A DNA stretch of 64,000 nt, taken from NCBI GenBank assembly GCA_002505345.1, contig DAUY01000012.1, positions 3,687 through 67,686 on the forward strand, given 5' to 3'. The translations under genes were made by a program, and so were the position numbers. Source of the stretch: Methanomassiliicoccaceae archaeon UBA370 (lineage in GTDB: Archaea > Thermoplasmatota > Thermoplasmata > Methanomassiliicoccales > Methanomethylophilaceae). The notes beneath the pieces are model-generated. The model worked only from the letters and a program-made list of their open reading frames with translations. It did not search any database and was not told where the DNA came from. Of the stretch, positions 42,653 to 50,944 are shown in pieces. Each line of letters begins with the position of its first letter. Position 1 is the stretch's first letter.

Positions 42653-43788
42653 GCGCTCCCCTTTTCCGCACCGAAGGTCTTTTCTTCAGATACGAAGGCG
42701 GCCGGGGGGACGCGTTGGCAGACGTGAACATCACGATCAAAGAGGGTGCCAGAACTGTCATCATGGGAGCCAACGGAGCTGGAAAATCCACGTTCTTCTA
42801 TCATCTTAACGGAGTCTTGAGGCCGTCGAAGGGCTCGGTGTTTTTCCGGGGAGAAAAAATACCGCACAGGGGAAAAGCTCTCAGGAAGCTGCGCTCGGAG
42901 GTCGCGGTGATGCTCCAAGACCCCAACGACCAGCTTTTTGCACCAAAAGTATCTGACGACATAGCATTCGGCCCGAAGAACCTGGGACTCGACGCTCAGA
43001 CTGTAGGGGAGAGGGTCAGGGACGCCCTCTACATCACAGGCATCGAATCTCTGGAGGGTCGCAGCGTGATGCAGCTGTCGTTCGGCCAGAAGAAGAGGGT
43101 GGTGCTGGCCGGTGCCTTGGCGATGCATCCGAAGGTGCTTATAATGGACGAGCCCACCGCAGGTCTCGATCCCCAGATGTCCAAGGAGCTCATCGAGCTC
43201 GCGGACGAGCTGCACCATCTTGGAACGACCGTTATTTTTTCAACCCATGACGTGGACCTCTCATATTCTTGGGCGGACGAGGTCCATGTCCTAAGAGGGG
43301 GCCGTAATGTATATTCGGGGAGCTCAGAAAGATTCTATGACGATACTTCGGAAGTTTATCTTTCGGGCCTTGTCGAACCGGCCATGTACGACATCAACGT
43401 CAGCATCTCCGAGCTTGCCGGATGCCCCGTCGAACCTTTTCCTAAAACCTTGCCTCAGCTTATGGCCAAGGCAGTGCCGTCAGAGGGGCCGGGCACGGTT
43501 CACATCCTTCCCGTGGAAGGTCCGGTCGACCGGGAGCTGTTCTCCTCTCTGACGTCCGGGTCCGGGATGTCCGCAACAGGCGTCTACGGTACTAATGCAA
43601 GAAAATCTGCGGAGGCTTCCAAATTGCCGATAGATTATTTCTTCGGGGCCGACGAGGGATGCATAATAGAGGCTTTGCACGGCAAAGACACGCTGATATG
43701 CTGCGACAGGTCCCTTACAGATCTGCTGATATCGAAGATAGGCAGTATGTCCCGGTTCGGGACAGAGGTCCCTTATTCTCTGCACTGA
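42649..43788 (+). CDS. cbiO: ECF transporter ATPase 2, TTG start, C-terminal extension
   Basis: This second CbiO shows GANGAGKSTF, VMLQDPNDQLFAPKV, LSFGQKKRVVLAGAL, LIMDEPTAGLDPQ and STHDVDLSY. TTG 42649 overlaps the previous stop as TTGA. The 379 residues include the same extra C-terminal domain, with AVYGPSARRSVTRSKLRVDFYF in copy 1 matching GVYGTNARKSAEASKLPIDYFF here. The pair likely forms a heterodimer. The 3' end overlaps the converging pirin gene by 16 bp. Confidence 0.9.
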   Translation: MSAPLFRTEGLFFRYEGGRGDALADVNITIKEGARTVIMGANGAGKSTFFYHLNGVLRPSKGSVFFRGEKIPHRGKALRKLRSEVAVMLQDPNDQLFAPKVSDDIAFGPKNLGLDAQTVGERVRDALYITGIESLEGRSVMQLSFGQKKRVVLAGALAMHPKVLIMDEPTAGLDPQMSKELIELADELHHLGTTVIFSTHDVDLSYSWADEVHVLRGGRNVYSGSSERFYDDTSEVYLSGLVEPAMYDINVSISELAGCPVEPFPKTLPQLMAKAVPSEGPGTVHILPVEGPVDRELFSSLTSGSGMSATGVYGTNARKSAEASKLPIDYFFGADEGCIIEALHGKDTLICCDRSLTDLLISKIGSMSRFGTEVPYSLH

Positions 43789-44867
43789 ACATTTCTTTTT
43801 TCCGGGGGTTCGAACCCCTCGGGCCTTCCGTCGGGATATTCTTCGCGGCCGTCTGCGTACCTGACGAACCTGGGGGCCCCACGGGGCTGGGCCTTGTCAA
43901 TGATGTTCCAGGGCCAGACCCCATATTCGTCATTTCTGATGTCTTTCATAGCTTGTCGCACCGCCATATCGTCCTTCAGGACCACCGGTCCGAAGGATGA
44001 CATCTTCTGTCCGATGGGGGCCCCCTCAAGGAGCCACATGCGAGAAGCCTCGTCGCCGTTCTTAACGGTAATTTCGACTTCGGGGCGGAGTTTCAGGCGG
44101 TAACCCGATACAGCATCGAATCCTGCGACAACGGCGCTTCCGCCCGAAACGAAGTAAAGGTTGCGAGATACGTTTTTCATCGAAGGCGGAAGAGATATCT
44201 CGGCACCCGGCTCCAGGTAGAATTGGACGATCTTCACTCCATGCTCCGGATCGGCGGCCCAGGAGTGCGGGTTGGGCACCCGGGTGTAAGCTCCTCCATA
44301 TGTGCCAGCATAAACGATTATTTTTGTTTTTTTGCCGGAATCATCCTCGTGGCAGAGTGTTTTAACTTCTTCGGACCAAAGCATATCCACCCTGTTATCA
44401 GACCCCTTCATTTCCAGTGGAAGATTGATCATGATCTGGGTAATGTCATTGGGGTTGGGGCGGTCTTCAAATGCCAGAGGATACATTTCGCAGTGTTGGT
44501 ATTTGCTTGATGCGGTGACCCACTGAGCATCCCCGAAACCGAATCTGGACTGGTTGCCTTCCGTATCGAATGTGTCTATGTATCCGATCTCGGCGACGGT
44601 GAATGTTTCGTAGCCCCAGTGGGCATGCATCGGAAACCCGGGAACGACCTTCCCGTGGTACATGCGGAAACCGTCATGCTTTTTGTAATCGTGACCGAGG
44701 TCCCTCCATCCGATCATGTCCAGAGGAGGGGCCTGCTGCCGGTTGCCCTTAGGATACTCGTCGCGGTGATGGGAAGCGAAAAGAAACGGGTCCTCCGTGT
44801 CCCAGTGCGAGCCGAAGTCCACATATCTCAGCACGGCCCCGGACGATTTTTTTCTGAACAAGCCCAT
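43773..44867 (-). CDS. Pirin-family cupin protein
   Basis: The 364-residue protein from ATG 44867 has the pirin N-terminal cupin metal-binding segment (FPMHAHWGYETFTVAEIGYID), a second stretch (QHCEMYPLAF) and a second cupin domain with pirin_C features. Some pirins have quercetinase activity or regulate enzymes; the role here is unknown. A longer upstream frame would run into the divergent pseudouridine synthase gene. A TATA-like ttttactatac (minus strand, near 44885-44895) precedes it. Confidence 0.8.
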   Translation of the reverse strand: MGLFRKKSSGAVLRYVDFGSHWDTEDPFLFASHHRDEYPKGNRQQAPPLDMIGWRDLGHDYKKHDGFRMYHGKVVPGFPMHAHWGYETFTVAEIGYIDTFDTEGNQSRFGFGDAQWVTASSKYQHCEMYPLAFEDRPNPNDITQIMINLPLEMKGSDNRVDMLWSEEVKTLCHEDDSGKKTKIIVYAGTYGGAYTRVPNPHSWAADPEHGVKIVQFYLEPGAEISLPPSMKNVSRNLYFVSGGSAVVAGFDAVSGYRLKLRPEVEITVKNGDEASRMWLLEGAPIGQKMSSFGPVVLKDDMAVRQAMKDIRNDEYGVWPWNIIDKAQPRGAPRFVRYADGREEYPDGRPEGFEPPEKRNVQCRE

Positions 44868-44924
44868 GTTGGATGATGATGAGTATAGTAAAAAGACCTT
44901 CCCGTCCGGGAATATCCTTAATAG

Positions 44925-45674
44925 ATGTCCCGTCATCATACGGACATGAGTTCTTCCGACGATGAGGAAAGGGGTGCCCGCCTGAACAAGTATATCAGCG
45001 ACTCGGGTGTCGCATCGAGACGCGCCGCGGACCGGATGATCGAAGAGGGAAGGGTGACAATCGACGGACGCACAGCCGTGCTGGGGGACCGTGTGCTCCC
45101 CGGGTCGGACGTGAGGGTCGACGGAAAAAAGATATCTCCCGAGAAAGAGGACATCATCCTTGCATTCAACAAACCCGTCGGTATAACATGTACTTCGAAT
45201 CCCGAAGACCCAGATAACGTCATCGATTTTATCGGATATCCCAAACGTATCTATTCCGTCGGCCGTCTGGACAAAGATTCCGAGGGTCTTATCCTTATGA
45301 CCAACAACGGAGAGCTGGCGGACAGAATAATGCACTCCAGCAGCGGTCATGAGAAAGAATACATCGTAACAGTCGACAAAGACATAACCGACGGCTTCCT
45401 GAAGAACATGGCCACCGGAGTGCCGATAATGGGAGGCAGCCATGTGACCAGGAAGTGCGAAGTGGAACCCATCGGGGCCAGGGAATTCAGGATCATACTC
45501 AAGCAGGGGCTCAATCGTCAGATAAGGAGGATGTGCGAAGAGCTTGGATACACCGCGACCGGAGTGAAACGCATCAGGATAATCAACGTCGAGCTGGGGA
45601 ACATGAAGGTCGGACGCTACAGAGATATTACAAAAGCAGAGCGTGCGGAACTGTATAAGCAGCTGGGCCTCTGA
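44925..45674 (+). CDS. RluF/RsuA-family rRNA pseudouridine synthase
   Basis: The 249-residue protein has an N-terminal S4 RNA-binding domain (RLNKYISDSGVASRRAADRMIEEGRV) and the RsuA/RluF catalytic domain with GRLDKDSEGLILMTNNG, whose aspartate is the nucleophile, and GLNRQIRRMCEELGY. The DHEKEY-like GHEKEYIVTVDK and VPIMG resemble RluF, which modifies 23S rRNA. This is a bacterial-type enzyme, so acquisition from bacteria is likely. ATG 44946 is an alternative start. Confidence 0.87.
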   Translation: MSRHHTDMSSSDDEERGARLNKYISDSGVASRRAADRMIEEGRVTIDGRTAVLGDRVLPGSDVRVDGKKISPEKEDIILAFNKPVGITCTSNPEDPDNVIDFIGYPKRIYSVGRLDKDSEGLILMTNNGELADRIMHSSSGHEKEYIVTVDKDITDGFLKNMATGVPIMGGSHVTRKCEVEPIGAREFRIILKQGLNRQIRRMCEELGYTATGVKRIRIINVELGNMKVGRYRDITKAERAELYKQLGL

Positions 45675-45684
45675 GGATAACGAG

Positions 45685-45701
45685 ATGGATTACCCATCCA
45701 T
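45685..45701 (+). promoter_or_regulatory. Palindromic operator at the cfb operon
   Basis: ATGGATTACCCATCCAT is a 17-bp palindrome with the same spacing as the cbiM and cbiD sites. TATA-like elements follow (tttaaca near 45701-45707 and attaattata near 45727-45737), so the site overlaps or lies just upstream of the promoter. Confidence 0.65.
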
Positions 45702-45754
45702 TTAACACGAATTGAATTGAAAGTATTATTAATTATAACACTATCACCGAATCA

Positions 45755-46552
45755 TTGCGCAGAATTGCCATTTATGGAAAAGGCGGGATCGGTAAATCCA
45801 CGGTATCGTCCAATGTCAGCGATGCGTTGGCCGAGAAAGGGTTGAGGGTCCTGCAGATAGGATGCGACCCCAAGGCGGACTCCACCAGGCTGTTGATGGA
45901 AGGCAAGACTCCCGCAACGGTGCTGGACCAGGTAAAGAGAGGGAAAACATCGTTCTCCGGCTCGGTACATGACACCGGCCGAGGAGTCTTCTGCGTCGAG
46001 TGCGGAGGTCCCAAGCCCGGGACCGGTTGCGCCGGGCGGGGCATAATAGCGGCCTTCGGCCACCTTGAGGCCCTCGATGTCATCGGACATTGCAGCCCCG
46101 ACGTGATAATTTACGACGTTCTGGGGGATGTCGTCTGCGGAGGGTTCGCAATGCCTATAAGGAACGGATACGCCAGAAACGTTTTAGTGGTGACATCCGG
46201 AGAGATGATGTCGCTCTACGCTGCCGATAACATAAGGCAGGCGGTCGAAGGATTTGCGGGCGACGGTTACGCTGAATTTTCAGGCATCATACAGAACTCC
46301 CGGGGAATAGACCTTGAAAACGAAACGGTGGACAAGGCCGCCGAAGAAATGGGCACGGAAGTGATATTCCGTCTGCCCAGGGACGCAGAGGTTCAGAGGA
46401 GCGAGGATGCCGGACGCACCGTCGTAAGGAACGCCCCGTGCTCCGAGATGGCAGATAATTACAGAAAGCTCGCGGACGAGATATTGCGACGTTCGGACGA
46501 TTCCGTCGGCGGAATGAGACTCAGTAAAAAAGAAAAAGAGGGAAAGTTATGA
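45755..46552 (+). CDS. cfbC: Ni-sirohydrochlorin a,c-diamide reductive cyclase, reductase subunit (NifH-like)
   Basis: CfbC delivers electrons with ATP to CfbD for the six-electron reduction and ring closure in F430 synthesis. The 265-residue NifH homologue has the P-loop YGKGGIGKSTVSSN, the cluster cysteines in VECGGPKPGTGCAGRG and DVLGDVVCGGFA, and switch regions in order. TTG 45755 is the start that gives the usual N-terminus. Its TGA overlaps the cfbA ATG. It begins the operon cfbC-A-E-D-B. Confidence 0.94.
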   Translation: MRRIAIYGKGGIGKSTVSSNVSDALAEKGLRVLQIGCDPKADSTRLLMEGKTPATVLDQVKRGKTSFSGSVHDTGRGVFCVECGGPKPGTGCAGRGIIAAFGHLEALDVIGHCSPDVIIYDVLGDVVCGGFAMPIRNGYARNVLVVTSGEMMSLYAADNIRQAVEGFAGDGYAEFSGIIQNSRGIDLENETVDKAAEEMGTEVIFRLPRDAEVQRSEDAGRTVVRNAPCSEMADNYRKLADEILRRSDDSVGGMRLSKKEKEGKL

Positions 46553-47328
46553 AAAAAGGCATTTTGTTCATCGGTCACGGCTCGAGGCTGAACCACAACA
46601 AAGAAGTCATCGAAGCCCAGGCCGAGGCCCTGAAGGAACGCACAGGCGTCCCGGTCTGGACCGCTTATAACGAGACCACGGAACCGCCGGTCGATTCCGC
46701 GGTTGAAATTATGGTCGGATCTGGGATAGAGGAGATTATAGCGATACCGTTTTTCATTGCCTCGGGACTGCACATAACGAGGGACATACCGAGGAAACTC
46801 GGCATACCCGAGGGTTCGCCCGGCGGAAAAACAACGGTCGCCGGAAAGGATGTGACCATCCACATGGAGCAGCCGTTCGGCGAGGACCCCAATCTGACGG
46901 ATATCCTGGAGGAGAGGATCGCCGAGGTCTGCGGGAAGGGGGAGCCCTCCATAGTTGTGATAGGTCACGGCTCAAGGCTAGGTTACAACAAGGAAGTCGT
47001 GAAGACCAATGCGGAAAGGCTTTCCGAAAGAGGGTACTCGAACGTCTATTACGGATTCAACGAGTTCAACAGCCCCTCGATAGAGGATGCGATGTACGAC
47101 GCTGTAAAATCGGGAGCCGATGAAATAGCAGTCCTTCCTATGTTCATAGCCTCCGGCGCCCACCTCGCAGAGGAGATACCCGAAAAATTGGGTATACCCA
47201 TGAACAGCGGCGGAGGTGTAAGCGTCCTTTACGGAAGGGAGGTCAAAATACACTATGCCATTCCCGTAGGAAACGACCCCAGGCTGGTCGACGTGCTCGT
47301 TAAAAAACTGGAAAAGTACGGCATATGA
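46549..47328 (+). CDS. cfbA: Sirohydrochlorin nickel/cobalt chelatase, tandem-domain form
   Basis: CfbA inserts nickel into sirohydrochlorin for F430, and the same family inserts cobalt for corrin. Archaeal CfbA/CbiX-S is usually ~130 residues and acts as a homodimer. Here two complete copies are fused in 259 residues. Copy 1 has FIGHGSRLNHNKEV and FIASGLHITRDIP; copy 2 has VIGHGSRLGYNKEV and FIASGAHLAEEIP. Both keep the two metal-site histidines. With no other chelatase in the window, it may serve both cobalt and nickel branches. Confidence 0.92.
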   Translation: MKKGILFIGHGSRLNHNKEVIEAQAEALKERTGVPVWTAYNETTEPPVDSAVEIMVGSGIEEIIAIPFFIASGLHITRDIPRKLGIPEGSPGGKTTVAGKDVTIHMEQPFGEDPNLTDILEERIAEVCGKGEPSIVVIGHGSRLGYNKEVVKTNAERLSERGYSNVYYGFNEFNSPSIEDAMYDAVKSGADEIAVLPMFIASGAHLAEEIPEKLGIPMNSGGGVSVLYGREVKIHYAIPVGNDPRLVDVLVKKLEKYGI

Positions 47329-48539
47329 AGATATTGATATTGGACACGGTTCACGGAGGCGGGGTCCTGGCCGATAAATATCCCCGGCCCGGCGACGACG
47401 TCACATGCGTAGATGTGTACAAGGTGACCCCGAAGGAAGAAATCGACCGTCTGAAAGGAAAAGGGTTCTCTGTTTCGACGGAGGTCCCCACGGGAGAGTA
47501 CGACACGGTGCTGATGCCCATCCATTGTCCAGACCGTTTCCTCGAGGGCATCGTTTACGGGGAAAGGAAATTCTTCAGCCAGGCCGTAGGGGAGCTGATC
47601 GAAGACGGCAGATTCAGGATAGAAGTGACAGGCGTCAAGGGGAAGACCGGATTCTGCTGTCTTCTGGCACATATGCTCTCAACTGCCGGGAAGAAGGTTC
47701 TCGTCCAGACATCCAGAGGCAGAGGGGAGTGGACCGACGGAGAACTTAGCCATGAGGAGGCCGTCAGCATTGCACCGCCGTCGATGCTCACCCTGCCCGA
47801 AGGTGACCATGATGCCGTGATATGCGAAGTATCCCTCGGAGGGTCGGGCAAGGCGGACATCTCCTGCATCACGAATCTGATGGAGGACTATCCGATAGCG
47901 GCCGGGACCAGGAAAGCCTCCGAAGGGAAGATGTCGATATTGAACGGGAAGATCAACATAGTTCCCAGGGAAGAGGTCGAATTCTGGAAGAGTTACGGGA
48001 CCGGGAAGTTGATCGGATACGGCGGCAGGATCGCAGTAATAGGGAAACCATCGCTCGGAGATCCACTCAGGATACGCGTGGATTACGGAAACGGTTTTGA
48101 AACATGTTTGAAGGGGAGTTATCTCGCACTCGAGTATTTGTACGCCGCGGAGATGGCGCTCGAGGTCTGCGATGCGATGGACATACCCGAATCGTCCGTG
48201 GAACTCGGCCTGTCGTCTTTCAAAGGCGTTCCCGGAAGGGGAGAGGTCTCCTTCTCCGAAGGAAGGTGGAAGGTGACCGAACGCAATCCCGGCATCTCCG
48301 TCCGCTCGGTGGAACGCACTCTTGCGATACTGAGCAAAATGGGCTCTCTGAAGGGGGCGGTGGCCGTCCTCGATCCGGTGAACAGGAAGGTCTGCTGCAA
48401 GATGGACCAGAAGGGGATAGAGAGGGTAGCAGCCGGATACGGCGTATCTATGACGGTCACCGATGCGTCCGGAAGGATGCCGTCGTTACCCGAATCCGCA
48501 GGCACATTGATTTTGTTCGTCAAGGAGGGCTACACCTGA
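47325..48539 (+). CDS. cfbE: Coenzyme F430 synthase (Mur-ligase-like)
   Basis: CfbE forms the F-ring ketone of F430 by activating a propionate side chain with ATP. The 404-residue MurF-like protein shows VTGVKGKTGFCCLLAHML as P-loop, a central EVSLGGSGKADISCITNL and the C-terminal GLSSFKGVPGRGEVSF of Mur ligases. The N-terminal ILDTVHGGGVLA matches archaeal homologues. It overlaps cfbA by ATGA and cfbD by CTGA. Confidence 0.9.
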   Translation: MKILILDTVHGGGVLADKYPRPGDDVTCVDVYKVTPKEEIDRLKGKGFSVSTEVPTGEYDTVLMPIHCPDRFLEGIVYGERKFFSQAVGELIEDGRFRIEVTGVKGKTGFCCLLAHMLSTAGKKVLVQTSRGRGEWTDGELSHEEAVSIAPPSMLTLPEGDHDAVICEVSLGGSGKADISCITNLMEDYPIAAGTRKASEGKMSILNGKINIVPREEVEFWKSYGTGKLIGYGGRIAVIGKPSLGDPLRIRVDYGNGFETCLKGSYLALEYLYAAEMALEVCDAMDIPESSVELGLSSFKGVPGRGEVSFSEGRWKVTERNPGISVRSVERTLAILSKMGSLKGAVAVLDPVNRKVCCKMDQKGIERVAAGYGVSMTVTDASGRMPSLPESAGTLILFVKEGYT

Positions 48540-49612
48540 AGATAATCCACCCGCGCCCCAACCCCATAATCGCAGCCATGTACACTCTTAGGGACATGGA
48601 CGTCGACGTAATCGTCGTCCACGGACCTTCCGGTTGCGGTTTCATGGCCTCCAGGTCGCTGGAGCAGGCCGGAGTGAGGGTCGTCACATCGGCCATGTCC
48701 GAAACGGATCTCATCTTCGGAGGTTCGGATCAGCTTGTAGAGACCCTTATTACAGCTTTTGAAAAATTCCATCCTCGTTCCATCGCGGTGGTGGGTACAT
48801 GTGCCAGCATGATAATAGGGGAAGACATGGCCTCTTCGATAAAAAGGGCAGATCTTGATTGCACCGTTTTCCCCGTCGAGTCCCACGGATGCATGGGCGA
48901 CAACACCCAGGGTGCCATAAAAGCTATCGAGGCAGGTCGCGAAGCCGGAATCATATCCGTCAAGGAGACCGAAAGACAGGTCGGACTTCTGAAAGCCGCG
49001 ACTGCGATGGAAAAGGACAGGGGACTTGCCAGCAGGTCATACATGAAGCCTGCCCAGGGTGCAACCAAGCTCAGAGTATGCCGTAAGATCTGCGACGTAC
49101 TGTCTTCGGGGGGAAAGGTTGCCGTGGTAATGAACGCAAAAAAGGAGCTGGCATATCGCTTTTCCGATATTTTCATAGCAGTCGACGAGGCACGCAGGAA
49201 GCTGGGGGGAAGTACATTCTTCGTATCCAACACGGATGAGCAAAAAGGTCTGCCGAGAATCCGCAAATATTCTGAAGACATAATGTGCCAGCTTAAAGAG
49301 AGTAACGTTGTGATAGATGCCGTAGTGGGCGGACTCGACGAATATGCCGTCATCGGAGGAACCATGAAGGCCGAGGTTGACCGTTACTCTCCCGACCTCA
49401 CCGTTATCGTGGGAATATGCCACGCATACCCCGGCATAGGAGAGGACGACATCCTCATCACAGACCAGCCCAGGCAACTTTCGAACTACCTCGACGAAGG
49501 TTTCCTCAATTCCGTAGGGGAGATATCCTCCCATTCGATGGTCATGGGCACCCGAAGGATAATCCCCATGGAAACCTCGGAAACACTCAGGGAACTGGTC
49601 AGAGGCATCTGA
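48536..49612 (+). CDS. cfbD: Ni-sirohydrochlorin a,c-diamide reductive cyclase, catalytic subunit (NifD-like), CTG start
   Basis: CfbD, with CfbC, reduces and cyclises Ni-sirohydrochlorin diamide to seco-F430. The protein shows HPRPNPIIAAMYTLRDMDVD, VHGPSGCGFMASR, VVGTCASMIIGEDM and VESHGCMGDNTQGAI, whose cysteines bind the cluster. The only suitable start is CTG 48536 inside CTGA at the cfbE stop, ~7 nt after AAGGAGGG; the next ATG removes the conserved opening. Length is 358 residues. cfbB begins directly after the stop. Confidence 0.92.
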   Translation: MKIIHPRPNPIIAAMYTLRDMDVDVIVVHGPSGCGFMASRSLEQAGVRVVTSAMSETDLIFGGSDQLVETLITAFEKFHPRSIAVVGTCASMIIGEDMASSIKRADLDCTVFPVESHGCMGDNTQGAIKAIEAGREAGIISVKETERQVGLLKAATAMEKDRGLASRSYMKPAQGATKLRVCRKICDVLSSGGKVAVVMNAKKELAYRFSDIFIAVDEARRKLGGSTFFVSNTDEQKGLPRIRKYSEDIMCQLKESNVVIDAVVGGLDEYAVIGGTMKAEVDRYSPDLTVIVGICHAYPGIGEDDILITDQPRQLSNYLDEGFLNSVGEISSHSMVMGTRRIIPMETSETLRELVRGI

Positions 49613-50944
49613 ATGAAGGGAGTGGTGATCGCCGGGACGGGAAGCGGGGTCGGAAAGACTTCGATAACCACGGGCATCCTTTCCAGGCTTTCAAAGGATT
49701 ACAAGGTCCAGGCCTTCAAAGCAGGCCCCGACTTCATCGATCCGATGTACCATACGTTGGCTTCCGGAAGGGCGTCCAGGAACATCGATTCCTTCATGAT
49801 GGACGACGATACCATCAGGAATGTGGTCGGGTACGCCTCCAGAGATGCGGACCTCTGCATCGTGGAAGGCGTCAGGGGATTGTACGAGGGATTTTCCGCT
49901 GATTCGGACATCGGTTCCACAGCCAGGCTCGCCAAGGTGCTGGGCTTCCCCGTCGTGCTCACATTGGACGTCAGGTCTTTGAACAGGAGCGCCGCCGCAA
50001 TCGTCAACGGTTTCGCGGCTTTCGATCCCGAGTTGAACATCGGAGGGGTGATACTCAATAACATCTCCGGCAGGCAGCATGAGGATAAGCTCGACGAGGT
50101 CATCAGCAGATACTGCAGGCAAGAGATAGTTGGGAAGGTGCGCAAGATTCCCGAAAGGCCCACGAAGGAGAGATATCTCGGCCTCATCACACCTAATTCG
50201 AAGTATGTGCCAGACCTCGAGCCTCTGGCCGAGATGGCCGAAGGGGTGGATCTGGACCGACTTATGAAGGTGGCGGAATCGTCGGACCCGGAGCTTCCGC
50301 AGGGATGTCCCTACGTCCGCAGGGATTCCGGACTGACGGCCGCCGTGCCCATGGACGATTCTTTCTGTTTCTACTACAGGGAGAACATCGAATGCCTGGA
50401 AGCCTCGGGCGTCAGTGTAAGGACTTTCGCGCCCACGGAGGGGGAACCGCTCCCCGATGCGGACATGTACTACGTCGGAGGGGGCTATCCGGAGCTTCAC
50501 GCAGAAGAGATCTCTTCCAATGGGGATTTCCTGGAAGGCATCAAGAACGCTTCACAAGAAGGGAGGCCGATTCTGGGGGAATGCGGAGGGATGCTCTCCA
50601 TGTGCAGGAGCCTGAAGGACGCCGGCGGACGCAGTTTCGAGATGGCCGGCATTTTTGAGGCGTGTGCGGAGATGACCGGTATCAGGCATGGGCCCGCATA
50701 CGTAATGGCGAAAGCCACATCGGAGAATCCTCTGTTCGGATCGGACGTCCGTGCCCACGAATATCATTATTCCGACGTTTTCCCGGAACAAGGCGGCCGT
50801 TTCGGCTATAAACTACTCCGCGGGTCAGGCATATCAGGCGGGATGGACGGGTTCGTAAGCAACAACACTCTGGGAACGTACATGCACCAGCACGCTCTGT
50901 CCTCTGCGGACTGGGCTTCCGGCTTCATATCGAAGTGCGGATGA
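49613..50944 (+). CDS. cfbB: Ni-sirohydrochlorin a,c-diamide synthase
   Basis: CfbB amidates the a and c acetates of Ni-sirohydrochlorin, paralogous to CbiA. The 443-residue protein has GTGSGVGKTSITTGIL, FKAGPDFIDPMYH and VEGVRGLYEGF in the ATPase half, and LGECGGMLSM plus AHEYHYSD in the glutamine amidotransferase half. The assignment to F430 rests on its place at the end of the cfb operon. Its stop abuts the converging Hsp70 gene. Confidence 0.9.
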   Translation: MKGVVIAGTGSGVGKTSITTGILSRLSKDYKVQAFKAGPDFIDPMYHTLASGRASRNIDSFMMDDDTIRNVVGYASRDADLCIVEGVRGLYEGFSADSDIGSTARLAKVLGFPVVLTLDVRSLNRSAAAIVNGFAAFDPELNIGGVILNNISGRQHEDKLDEVISRYCRQEIVGKVRKIPERPTKERYLGLITPNSKYVPDLEPLAEMAEGVDLDRLMKVAESSDPELPQGCPYVRRDSGLTAAVPMDDSFCFYYRENIECLEASGVSVRTFAPTEGEPLPDADMYYVGGGYPELHAEEISSNGDFLEGIKNASQEGRPILGECGGMLSMCRSLKDAGGRSFEMAGIFEACAEMTGIRHGPAYVMAKATSENPLFGSDVRAHEYHYSDVFPEQGGRFGYKLLRGSGISGGMDGFVSNNTLGTYMHQHALSSADWASGFISKCG

